From assembly GCA_003278525.1 (NCBI GenBank), contig QCEQ01000001.1, forward strand, positions 1 to 64,000: a stretch of DNA of 64,000 nt, given 5' to 3'. Of this stretch, positions 57,103-64,000 are shown piece after piece. The stretch is from Prochlorococcus sp. AG-355-P16. GTDB taxonomy: Bacteria; Cyanobacteriota; Cyanobacteriia; PCC-6307; Cyanobiaceae. Under the pieces are notes generated by a model. That model saw nothing but the letters and a program-made list of their open reading frames with translations. It was not told the DNA's origin and did no database searches. The first letter of the stretch is position 1. Each line of letters starts with the position of its first letter. Position numbers and translations under genes: made by a program.

Positions 57103-58185
57103 ATGGCTGAGAATATTAAAGATCTCCCAATAGAAAAAATTGAATCGATAATTTCTTCTGCAAAAAGATGTTTAATTTTTATAGACCATTTTGGATATCT
57201 TTTAGGAAATTACTCATTAATGAGTAATGATCAAGAGAAAAAGAATCTAAATTTTGATGATACTATTGACCAGATAGAGAATGAAGAGGCATATCTTTGG
57301 TTTTTGAATTTAATTAATGCAAAATATACTCCAGGGAAAAATGAGGATTTATCTGATAAAAGAGACGGTTTTATTCCTTTTTTAAAGGTTTTTGATTATT
57401 TAAAAGACAACAATATTCCTCTCTTACCTTGGAGTTACATTTATCAAAATGCACATATTTATAATCAAAATGTTGAGGATAATTATCTCTCTTTGGAGGA
57501 AGAATTTACAAATGAAATTACAACTGAGAAAGATTATTTAGGAAAATATTATTTTGATGACTTGTTTAAAATAGTAACCTCAAAAATGAGGCAATTTCCA
57601 AGATCAAATGAAATTTATCAACTTTTATCTGTATGTCTAATATCAGAATTTATGGGAAAGGAGTATGAATTAAAAGAATTAACCAAAAGTAAAATTGATA
57701 AAAATGTAATTAAAGAACTATTTGTTAAATATTATGAAAAGTTTGAATTAGATCTCAAATCAAAAATACCTACAGTTGTGAAAAGCCAGGAGAAAAGCTG
57801 GACAGATCTAAGCAACTATATGATTTCATTACAGAAAAAAATAATTGAAATTAGGACAAAATATTTAAAATCATATAAACAGTTAATTCATGATGAAAAA
57901 GTTAAATTAACAATTAAGAGAGAAAAATTAGAAAAGTTATTCTCTGAGATTAATCATTTTTTAGATATTAATAACATTGATCCAAGAAGTTGGGAATCAA
58001 GCTCAAATTTTCCATCTATTTCAGAAGTTAAACAAATGAGTTTAGGTCCAACATTGCTTTCAAAAATTCAAATTGGAGATGGTGATCAAATTAAAGGATT
58101 TCCAAAAATAAGGGAGGCTTTTTTCGAAGACCTTAAAAATAATTCTCTTAATGAAAGTAATTTACCCCAACCAACAAATAGGTAA
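57103..58185 (+). CDS. Hypothetical protein, 360 aa
   Basis: ATG at 57103, divergent from the operon. Helical and charged; aromatic-rich middle (PLLPWSYIYQNAHIYNQNVE) and a coiled-coil (KKIIEIRTKYLKSYKQLIHD) near 250-300. No signal peptide, membrane segment or recognised motif. It ends about 115 bases before repeat copy 3, so it belongs to the second accessory block. Function unknown. Confidence 0.6.
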   Translation: MAENIKDLPIEKIESIISSAKRCLIFIDHFGYLLGNYSLMSNDQEKKNLNFDDTIDQIENEEAYLWFLNLINAKYTPGKNEDLSDKRDGFIPFLKVFDYLKDNNIPLLPWSYIYQNAHIYNQNVEDNYLSLEEEFTNEITTEKDYLGKYYFDDLFKIVTSKMRQFPRSNEIYQLLSVCLISEFMGKEYELKELTKSKIDKNVIKELFVKYYEKFELDLKSKIPTVVKSQEKSWTDLSNYMISLQKKIIEIRTKYLKSYKQLIHDEKVKLTIKREKLEKLFSEINHFLDINNIDPRSWESSSNFPSISEVKQMSLGPTLLSKIQIGDGDQIKGFPKIREAFFEDLKNNSLNESNLPQPTNR

Positions 58186-58301
58186 CAATCCCATAGTTAT
58201 TCAAAACGATATTGTAAAACTGATAAAAATAAGCAATGTGGATGGAAAAAAAGTTTTATAAATTTTTTAGAACTCACAACGATATTTAAATAATTCTAAT
58301 T

Positions 58302-58470
58302 ACCCCTATGCCACCCATCACTTTCCTAAATAGGAACTTTGATGGATAATAAATCTAATAAAGCAAATCACATAAAATTATGTTCACGATTTGTTCACAA
58401 TTAATAATTTCCTCATAATCTATTGGTATGACTAAAGAAAACTACTGGCTAATGAAAAGTGAACCTGATG
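58302..58470 (+). repeat. Segmental repeat copy 3, intact EVE locus
   Basis: CCCCTATGCCACCCATCACT and TTCCTAAATAGGAACTTTGA then GGATAATAAATCTAATAAAG, two TTCACGAT-type motifs (58383-58400), and the intact EVE gene starting at 58428. This is the presumed original; copies 1 and 2 carry only its 5' end. Confidence 0.85.
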
Positions 58471-58886
58471 CTTACAGCATAGATACTTTAAAAAAAGACG
58501 GTGTAACTTTATGGGACGGAATAAGAAATTATCAGGCTCGAAATTTTATGAGAAAAATGAATAAAGGAGATAAAGTTTTTTTCTATCATTCGAACTGTAA
58601 ACCTCCAGGAATTGTAGGACTTATGGAGGTAATAGATCTAAATATTGTTGATCCTACTCAATTTGATAAAGATTCAAAATATTTTGATCCAAAATCAAAA
58701 CCTGATAATCCGAGATGGGATTGTGCAAAAGTAAAATTTAAATCTAAATCAGTTAAGATTTTAAGTCTACCTGAATTAAAGATTTTATTTAATGAGGATG
58801 AGTTATTAGTAGTAAAAAAAGGAAATAGGTTATCTATACTACCTGTCAGAAATGATATTGCAAAAATACTGCTAGAAAAAATATAA
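58428..58886 (+). CDS. EVE-domain protein (PUA-like)
   Basis: 152 residues: YWLMKSEPDAYSIDTL, WDGIRNYQARNFMRKMNKGD, VFFYHSNCKPPGIVGLMEV and NPRWDCAKVKF. This is the EVE domain, a PUA-related fold that recognises modified bases; related families include YTH and thymocyte nuclear protein 1. In bacteria such proteins are linked to RNA or modified-DNA sensing. Complete here, with two truncated 5' duplicates upstream. Confidence 0.9.
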   Translation: MTKENYWLMKSEPDAYSIDTLKKDGVTLWDGIRNYQARNFMRKMNKGDKVFFYHSNCKPPGIVGLMEVIDLNIVDPTQFDKDSKYFDPKSKPDNPRWDCAKVKFKSKSVKILSLPELKILFNEDELLVVKKGNRLSILPVRNDIAKILLEKI

Positions 58887-58892
58887 AAAATC

Positions 58893-59144
58893 TTAATCCT
58901 TAAAATTCATTGAAAACATATTACCAATATAGAGTCTCGTTAAATCCCTGTTTTGAAATCCTTTTTGCATCAAAAATCCTGCAATAGCTGCTTGTAGTAT
59001 CCTGTATTGATCCCAGTTAGGATGCTCCTCAACGAATTCTTTCATAGCCTTTTGAAGATTTTCTTGAAGTTCACATTTAAAACTTATTACTTCATCTTTA
59101 TCATTTAATACTTTTGAATTTTTGTCGTAATTTAGCTCTTGCAT
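58893..59144 (-). CDS. DUF2811 protein
   Basis: 83 residues: ISFKCELQENLQKAMKEFVE, HPNWDQYRILQAAIAGFLMQ. This is the cyanobacterial DUF2811 pattern (EELxxxLxxFIExHPxWDQ.RxLxAAI). Soluble, helical. Convergent with the EVE gene. Function unknown. Confidence 0.85.
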   Translation of the reverse strand: MQELNYDKNSKVLNDKDEVISFKCELQENLQKAMKEFVEEHPNWDQYRILQAAIAGFLMQKGFQNRDLTRLYIGNMFSMNFKD

Positions 59145-59457
59145 ATTGAAGAAATTTTTGAAATTTGAAATCTACTAAGATTTAGTTTTCTCCAAAAATA
59201 CTAAATCGTCAACAAGAATTATTAAGAGACAGTCTCAGGTTATAGAATAATGAGAATTTAGTCATAATGGGGAAAGTCATTGAAATTAATTTTGTAAAAT
59301 TAAATCTTACTTAAATATAAAGATTTATATATAATCAGAAGTTTTCCACATGCTTTAGATCATCAAATATTTTTTAAAAATAAACTGTGGAAAAGTTGTG
59401 AAAAAATTTTTTTTGGAGGGGGAAATATTTTCTAAAATTTCCAATTTTATTTATCTT
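59145..59457. other. Non-coding stretch with DnaA-box-like pair
   Basis: No gene. The only distinct content is the inverted TTTTCCACA pair at 59342-59394. Confidence 0.45.
59342..59394. promoter_or_regulatory. Inverted pair of DnaA-box-like sites
   Basis: TTTTCCACA at 59342-59350 and its complement TGTGGAAAA at 59386-59394. TTTTCCACA is the DnaA box used by cyanobacteria. No dnaA or dnaN gene is in the window. Could be a DnaA titration or control site rather than an origin. Confidence 0.4.
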
Positions 59458-59829
59458 TTAATCCATTGATTCCCACATGTTTTTTATTTCATAAAATAAA
59501 TTTTGTGCTATTGGTATCGGCCAATACATTTCGAAGGATCTAGTTTGATCTTGACTTTCAAAAACGAACCTTAAACTCCATTCATTCTTTTTCCCTTCTA
59601 ACTCAATGTACCAAGGTAGTTGTTCTAATTCTAAAGTAATAGACTCTTCGTCCATTAGTTCGTTCTTGATGCCTAATAGTTGCTCATTAATTCTTAAAAG
59701 TAAAAGATAAAGCGAATGGAATTCACTTTTTTGTAACTCGATTGACCAATTATCAATACCAATCAAAAAGCAAAATTTGCCTTTTTTCAAATCTTTAAGT
59801 AATCTCCAACTTTTTTGGTCTTTTACCAA
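59458..59829 (-). CDS. DUF1818 protein
   Basis: 123 residues: SWRLLKDLKKGKFCFLIGID, FHSLYLLLLRINEQL, LPWYIELEGKKNEWSLRFVF, and MYWPIPIAQNLF. Matches cyanobacterial DUF1818 along its length. It begins 2 bases past the stop of rpoZ, so they are an operon. Function unknown. Confidence 0.87.
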   Translation of the reverse strand: MVKDQKSWRLLKDLKKGKFCFLIGIDNWSIELQKSEFHSLYLLLLRINEQLLGIKNELMDEESITLELEQLPWYIELEGKKNEWSLRFVFESQDQTRSFEMYWPIPIAQNLFYEIKNMWESMD

Positions 59830-59831
59830 AA

Positions 59832-60068
59832 TTAGCCTGGAAGTAAATCTGGTTGATCTTGTTCATCACTTAGTTCAATAATTGACCTTTGAACAGGTTT
59901 AATAGTTGACTCTTCTAATAAGCCATCAAAATCATCAAAACGTCTTTGTTTAGCTCTGAAAGCAATTTTCACTGTAGTTAGATATCTATTAGTTGATTTT
60001 CTTATCAAGCTCTCACCTCTCTTTGCAAGATCATTAGAATCAATTCCTGCATTATTAGATATGTTCAT
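59832..60068 (-). CDS. rpoZ: RNA polymerase omega subunit
   Basis: 78 residues: [40 protein letters not shown]. This is the cyanobacterial RpoZ, which stabilises the beta' subunit. ATG at 60068. In operon with DUF1818, divergent from the Hsp70-family gene. Confidence 0.93.
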   Translation of the reverse strand: MNISNNAGIDSNDLAKRGESLIRKSTNRYLTTVKIAFRAKQRRFDDFDGLLEESTIKPVQRSIIELSDEQDQPDLLPG

Positions 60069-60164
60069 TAAAAAAAGTTTTTACTATAAAATGTATTTTA
60101 CAATTTATTCGACCGTTTCAAAACATAAATTACAAAAAGAACTTAATTGATTAAATAATTTCTT

Positions 60165-61733
60165 ATGGAAGAGAGTTTATCTGGAACACTTGCTATCGAT
60201 TTAGGGAACACTAATACTGTTGTAGCTTTTCAAGATCAAAAAGATATAAATTCTGTTTTAGTTGAAATACCGAATATTACATCATCTCCAGGAGTTATAC
60301 CTTCAGCAGTTTGGTTCGAAGAACCTTCAAAGATTACCAAGATTGGTATTAGTGCTCTAAACATGAGGGATAACTCAAATTCTGATTTATTTTTTCATTC
60401 GAACTTTAAAAGATTAATTGGAAATTCTATTGAAAAAAATAACCCAAAAAATATCTTAAAACCTAATGAATGTGGTGAAAAGTTTTTTCAAATTTTATGG
60501 GCAAACATTCCGCACAAGTATGAGATCAAAAGGCTTGTTTTAACTGCTCCTATAGATACATACAAGGGGTACAGAGAGTGGTTGGTTAACCTTTGCGAGA
60601 AAATATCTGTAGATGAAATAGCCCTTGTTGATGAGCCTACTGCTGCAAGTTTGGGAATAAATGTACCATTTGGCTCAAAAATTATGACATTAGATATTGG
60701 AGGAAGTACAGTTGATATGAATATAGTCAAAATAGAAGGAGGAGAAGGGAAATCTGGTCCAATAGCTGAACTATTAAAATTCAAAGGAAATGATGTAAGC
60801 TCAATTTCAAAACAAAAAATAAGGTGTGCCGAAATAATTGGCAAAACAGGCTCCAAAATTGGTGGGAAAGATATTGATCAATGGATAGTTGATTATTTTA
60901 TTCCAGGTAATAATTATGTCACTAATCTTTCAAAGGCAGAAGAAATAAAATGTAAACTCAGTTCATCTGCAATCAAATATGAAAATAAATATCCAATAAA
61001 ATTATTTACTGAACAAAATAAAGAAAATAATTTTTACCTAAGTAAAGAAATATTTGAGGAAATACTCATTGCCAATAATCTTCTTAATCACCTTAACTCT
61101 TTACTAAAAGATTTATTAAATCAAGCAAGGGGTAAATTTTGTACAATTGAAGACTTAAATGCAATTGTTTTGGTTGGTGGAGGAACTCAAATACCATTAA
61201 TTAAAGAATGGATTACAAAAAAAATTCCAAAAATTCAAATAAAGTCGCCACCACCTATTGAATCAATAGCCTTGGGAGCTTTAGCAATGACCCCGGGGGT
61301 AAAAATTAAAGACATATTAAACAAAGGATTATCTATAAGATTATTTAATAAAAGAGAGCAAAAACACTTTTGGCATCCTATTTTTTGGAAAGGGCAAACA
61401 TGGCCAACAGAAACACCCTTTAAACTGATTCTTCAAGCTAGTAAAAAGAATCAAAAAATATTCGAAATAATAATTGGACAGACACAAAAAGAAAGAGCAT
61501 ATGATGTTATTTTTGAGAATGGATTACCAAAGTTATCAGAGATTCAAAATGAAGAAGAAATTATAAGGTGGGACAAAAAACCACTTAAAATAGTATTAAA
61601 AAATAAATCTAATATTGGAGAAGACACCTTAAAACTTTTTTTTAAAATTACAAAAAACGCTGACTTATCAGTTAAGTGTTTCGATATTAAAGATGAATTT
61701 TTTGGAGAATATAATTTAGGAAATATCCTCTGA
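60165..61733 (+). CDS. Hsp70-family (DnaK-like) protein
   Basis: 522 residues, shorter than DnaK (about 635). Actin-fold ATPase motifs: LAIDLGNTNTVVAFQDQ, LVDEPTAASLGIN, IMTLDIGGSTVDMNIV, and LVGGGTQIPLIKEWI. The C-terminal part (about 385-522) is a reduced substrate-binding beta domain without the DnaK lid. A specialised chaperone rather than the main DnaK. Divergent from rpoZ, convergent with pyrR. Confidence 0.88.
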   Translation: MEESLSGTLAIDLGNTNTVVAFQDQKDINSVLVEIPNITSSPGVIPSAVWFEEPSKITKIGISALNMRDNSNSDLFFHSNFKRLIGNSIEKNNPKNILKPNECGEKFFQILWANIPHKYEIKRLVLTAPIDTYKGYREWLVNLCEKISVDEIALVDEPTAASLGINVPFGSKIMTLDIGGSTVDMNIVKIEGGEGKSGPIAELLKFKGNDVSSISKQKIRCAEIIGKTGSKIGGKDIDQWIVDYFIPGNNYVTNLSKAEEIKCKLSSSAIKYENKYPIKLFTEQNKENNFYLSKEIFEEILIANNLLNHLNSLLKDLLNQARGKFCTIEDLNAIVLVGGGTQIPLIKEWITKKIPKIQIKSPPPIESIALGALAMTPGVKIKDILNKGLSIRLFNKREQKHFWHPIFWKGQTWPTETPFKLILQASKKNQKIFEIIIGQTQKERAYDVIFENGLPKLSEIQNEEEIIRWDKKPLKIVLKNKSNIGEDTLKLFFKITKNADLSVKCFDIKDEFFGEYNLGNIL

Positions 61734-61740
61734 AAGATTG

Positions 61741-62277
61741 CTATTCAAGAAAAACTCCTTCTTCATTATCTACATTATTTAAACGTAAACTAATACTTTC
61801 AATTTTACTAGTTGGCACTTTTTTACCACAAAAATCTGGTTGAATAGGCAATTCTCTATGACCTCTATCTATCATTACCAATAACATTACTCTTTGAGGT
61901 CTGCCCCATGAATATAAAGCATCCATTGCAGCTCTAATTGTTCTTCCTGTGAAAATTACATCATCTATTAAAAGAATTTCTTGTTTCTCAATAGGAGTTG
62001 GAATATCTGCAGCTTGCATTAGACGAGTTCCAACTCTATTTTGGTCATCTCTATAAAAAGTTGGATCAATTGATCCTTTTTTAAAGCTTATACCTGTCTT
62101 AGAGAATAATTCCTTTTCTAGCACTTCGGTCAACTCAATACCTCTAGTCGGAATGCCAACTAATAAAAGGTTTTCAAGATTTTTTACTTTTTCGATAATT
62201 TCAGAAGTTAAACGCGAAATAGTTTTTCTAAGCTCAACTTCAGTAAGTATTACGATCTTTTTTGTATTTTTGGACAT
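61741..62277 (-). CDS. pyrR: PyrR bifunctional regulator/uracil phosphoribosyltransferase
   Basis: 178 residues: LLVGIPTRGIELTEVLEKEL, the PRPP-binding ILLIDDVIFTGRTIRAAMDA, and ELPIQPDFCGKKVPTSK. Matches PyrR, which binds pyr mRNA in some bacteria and makes UMP from uracil. In cyanobacteria the enzymatic role may dominate. ATG at 62277. Confidence 0.92.
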   Translation of the reverse strand: MSKNTKKIVILTEVELRKTISRLTSEIIEKVKNLENLLLVGIPTRGIELTEVLEKELFSKTGISFKKGSIDPTFYRDDQNRVGTRLMQAADIPTPIEKQEILLIDDVIFTGRTIRAAMDALYSWGRPQRVMLLVMIDRGHRELPIQPDFCGKKVPTSKIESISLRLNNVDNEEGVFLE

Positions 62278-62414
62278 GATTTATCAATAAATAAAAGTCG
62301 TCTAATATTTTCATAAATTAGCAAAAGCTAACTATGTTAAATATAAATTGTTAAATAGTAACGTTTAAAGCTAAATTTAAGGTTGGATCAGTTAAAAATG
62401 AATTTGATCTAAAA

Positions 62415-64000
62415 ATGTCAAAGATTAGCAGCAAAAATATAAAAAGATTAAGTGTTCCTCAGAGCCCTGTAGTACTTGCAATACTAGATGGATGGGGACA
62501 TCGACATGAAAAATCAGATAATGCTATAAAAAGTGCCAAGACACCAATCATGGATTCATTGTGGCATGCTTATCCCCATACACTAATAAGTGCTAGTGGA
62601 TCTGATGTAGGCCTCCCAGATGGTCAAATGGGTAATTCAGAGGTAGGACATCTTACCATCGGTTCAGGAAGAATAATTCAACAAGAACTTGTACGGATTT
62701 CAAATATTGTAAAAAATAATCAACTGGAATTAATAAATGAGTTAAAAGAAATGGCGGACTCATTAAAGCGAAATAATTCTACTTTGCATATCACGGGATT
62801 ATGTTCGGATGGGGGAGTTCATAGCCATATTGATCATTTGTTAGGTTTAATAAAATGGGCATCTGAAAATGAAATTAAAAAAGTTGCAATCCACATTATT
62901 ACTGATGGAAGAGATACTCCTGCAAAAAGTGCCTCTAAATATCTAAACCAAATAGAATCATGTATAAAAAAATTTAACACAGGCGAAATCGCTTCAATAT
63001 GCGGCAGATACTGGATAATGGATAGAAATCTTTTATGGGATAGAACAGAAAAAGCATTTTCTAATTTGACTGATCCAGATGTTCAAATAACAAATATTTC
63101 TCCACTTGATTACATAGAAAAAAGTTATGAAAAAAACATAACTGATGAATTTTTAGAGCCCATACGAATTTCTGACAACTATCTTAAAGATGGGGATAGT
63201 TTGATTTGCTTTAACTTTCGTCCAGATAGAGCAAGACAAATTGTCACATCCCTCTCAATGAAGGAATTTTCAGGCTTTGAAAGGAAAAATTATCCAAATC
63301 TAGATATTGTCACTTTTACTCAATATGATCCTAACTTTCCCGTTAAAGTAGCGTTTCCTCCTGAATCACTCAATAATTTTATTGGCCAAATAGTTTCAGA
63401 AAACGGACTTAAACAATACAGAACCGCAGAGACTGAAAAATACCCTCACGTAACATACTTTTTCAATGGAGGAGTTGAAATTCCCTTACCTGGAGAAGAG
63501 AGATATTTGATTCCCTCTCCAAGAGTAGCAACTTATGATATGAAACCCGAAATGTCAGCAGAGGAATTAACTATTAGTTGCTCTAAAGCTATTAAAAGTG
63601 GTAACTATGCTTTTGTTGTAATTAATTTTGCTAATCCTGATATGGTTGGTCATACAGGTAACATGGATGCAACAATAAAGGCCATTGAAAAAGTAGATGA
63701 ATGTGTAGGTAAATTAGTTAATGCTACTGGAGAAATGGGGGGAAGCCTACTTATTACAGCCGATCATGGTAACGCAGAGGTAATGAAAGGACCTGAAGGA
63801 GAACCATGGACAGCTCACACAATAAATAAAGTTCCATTAATTTTGATTGAAGGTGAAAAAAGAAAAATACCAAATATGGGAAATGAAATTAATTTAAGAG
63901 ACAATGCCGGCTTGGCAGATATTGCTCCAACTTTATTGCAATTATTAAATCTCCCAATACCTGAGGAAATGACAGGCAAGTCTCTAATTCAAGAAATTGA
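62415..64000 (+). CDS. gpmI: 2,3-bisphosphoglycerate-independent phosphoglycerate mutase, 3' end outside
   Basis: 528 codons to the window edge; family length is about 540. [20 protein letters not shown], the catalytic [16 protein letters not shown] with Ser, HSHIDHL, DGRDT, and [11 protein letters not shown] with C-terminal TAHT. Mn-dependent cytoplasmic glycolysis/gluconeogenesis step converting 3- to 2-phosphoglycerate. ATG at 62415. Partial by only a few codons. Confidence 0.95.
   Translation, partial: MSKISSKNIKRLSVPQSPVVLAILDGWGHRHEKSDNAIKSAKTPIMDSLWHAYPHTLISASGSDVGLPDGQMGNSEVGHLTIGSGRIIQQELVRISNIVKNNQLELINELKEMADSLKRNNSTLHITGLCSDGGVHSHIDHLLGLIKWASENEIKKVAIHIITDGRDTPAKSASKYLNQIESCIKKFNTGEIASICGRYWIMDRNLLWDRTEKAFSNLTDPDVQITNISPLDYIEKSYEKNITDEFLEPIRISDNYLKDGDSLICFNFRPDRARQIVTSLSMKEFSGFERKNYPNLDIVTFTQYDPNFPVKVAFPPESLNNFIGQIVSENGLKQYRTAETEKYPHVTYFFNGGVEIPLPGEERYLIPSPRVATYDMKPEMSAEELTISCSKAIKSGNYAFVVINFANPDMVGHTGNMDATIKAIEKVDECVGKLVNATGEMGGSLLITADHGNAEVMKGPEGEPWTAHTINKVPLILIEGEKRKIPNMGNEINLRDNAGLADIAPTLLQLLNLPIPEEMTGKSLIQEI

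Overview
The window is a very AT-rich, densely packed cyanobacterial sequence that fits a high-light-adapted Prochlorococcus. The signs are three high-light-inducible (Hli) genes, two fatty-acid desaturases, cyanobacteria-only families (DUF1818, DUF2811, DUF3764), a cytochrome c6-like protein, and dozens of 28-60 residue membrane or soluble micro-proteins. No rRNA, tRNA, integrase, transposase or CRISPR array was recognised. Strain assignment is inference.

Layout. (1) 1-12.4 kb is mostly core: a DoxX protein cut by the left edge, a photolyase-like protein whose domain order looks permuted, a stand-alone NAD-ligase-like adenylation domain, an SDR, MurD, pirin, DUF1643, DUF2214, a GAF protein, a BaiN/HI0933 flavoprotein, an EamA transporter and a cupin. 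(2) 12.4-22.7 kb holds micro-proteins, a DUF805 protein, two desaturases, a DUF938 methyltransferase broken at a poly-T run, and the hli genes. (3) 22.8-28.9 kb is an LptF/G permease followed by a small glycan cluster: polytopic membrane protein, GT2-GtrA, B12/radical SAM, and an SDR-like protein. (4) 28.9-41 kb is accessory sequence with short genes, long non-coding stretches and paralogous micro-proteins. Four copies of a leader motif plus hairpin sit immediately before start codons; three are here and the fourth is at 48.4 kb. (5) 41.2-52.5 kb carries a PhoX-like phosphatase with a candidate Pho box, a Crp-type regulator, lipoproteins, cytochrome c6 plus LptA-like, a secreted amidohydrolase-like protein and a secreted polysaccharide-lyase-like protein, and an HNH protein. 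(6) 53-58.2 kb holds a minus-strand operon of eight genes that looks phage- or plasmid-derived. It includes a Cas4/RecB-like nuclease with a cysteine cluster and three tandem paralogues. (7) 58.4-64 kb returns to core: EVE-domain protein, DUF2811, DUF1818, RpoZ, an Hsp70-family protein, PyrR and GpmI (cut by the right edge).

The strongest structural signal is a segment repeated at 40.64, 52.88 and 58.30 kb. Each copy has a C-rich block, paired TTCACGAT motifs and the 5' end of the EVE-domain gene, and only the last copy is followed by the whole gene. The three copies bound two blocks of accessory genes of about 12 kb and 5 kb, so they look like duplicated insertion junctions. Several micro-protein families (NT-x-WL, MDK-x-HLI, MEK-YW, the ENEEI lipoproteins) have two to four members spread across the accessory region, which suggests modular gain and duplication. 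Broken genes (34.68, 50.77 and 20.3 kb) fit a region in turnover.
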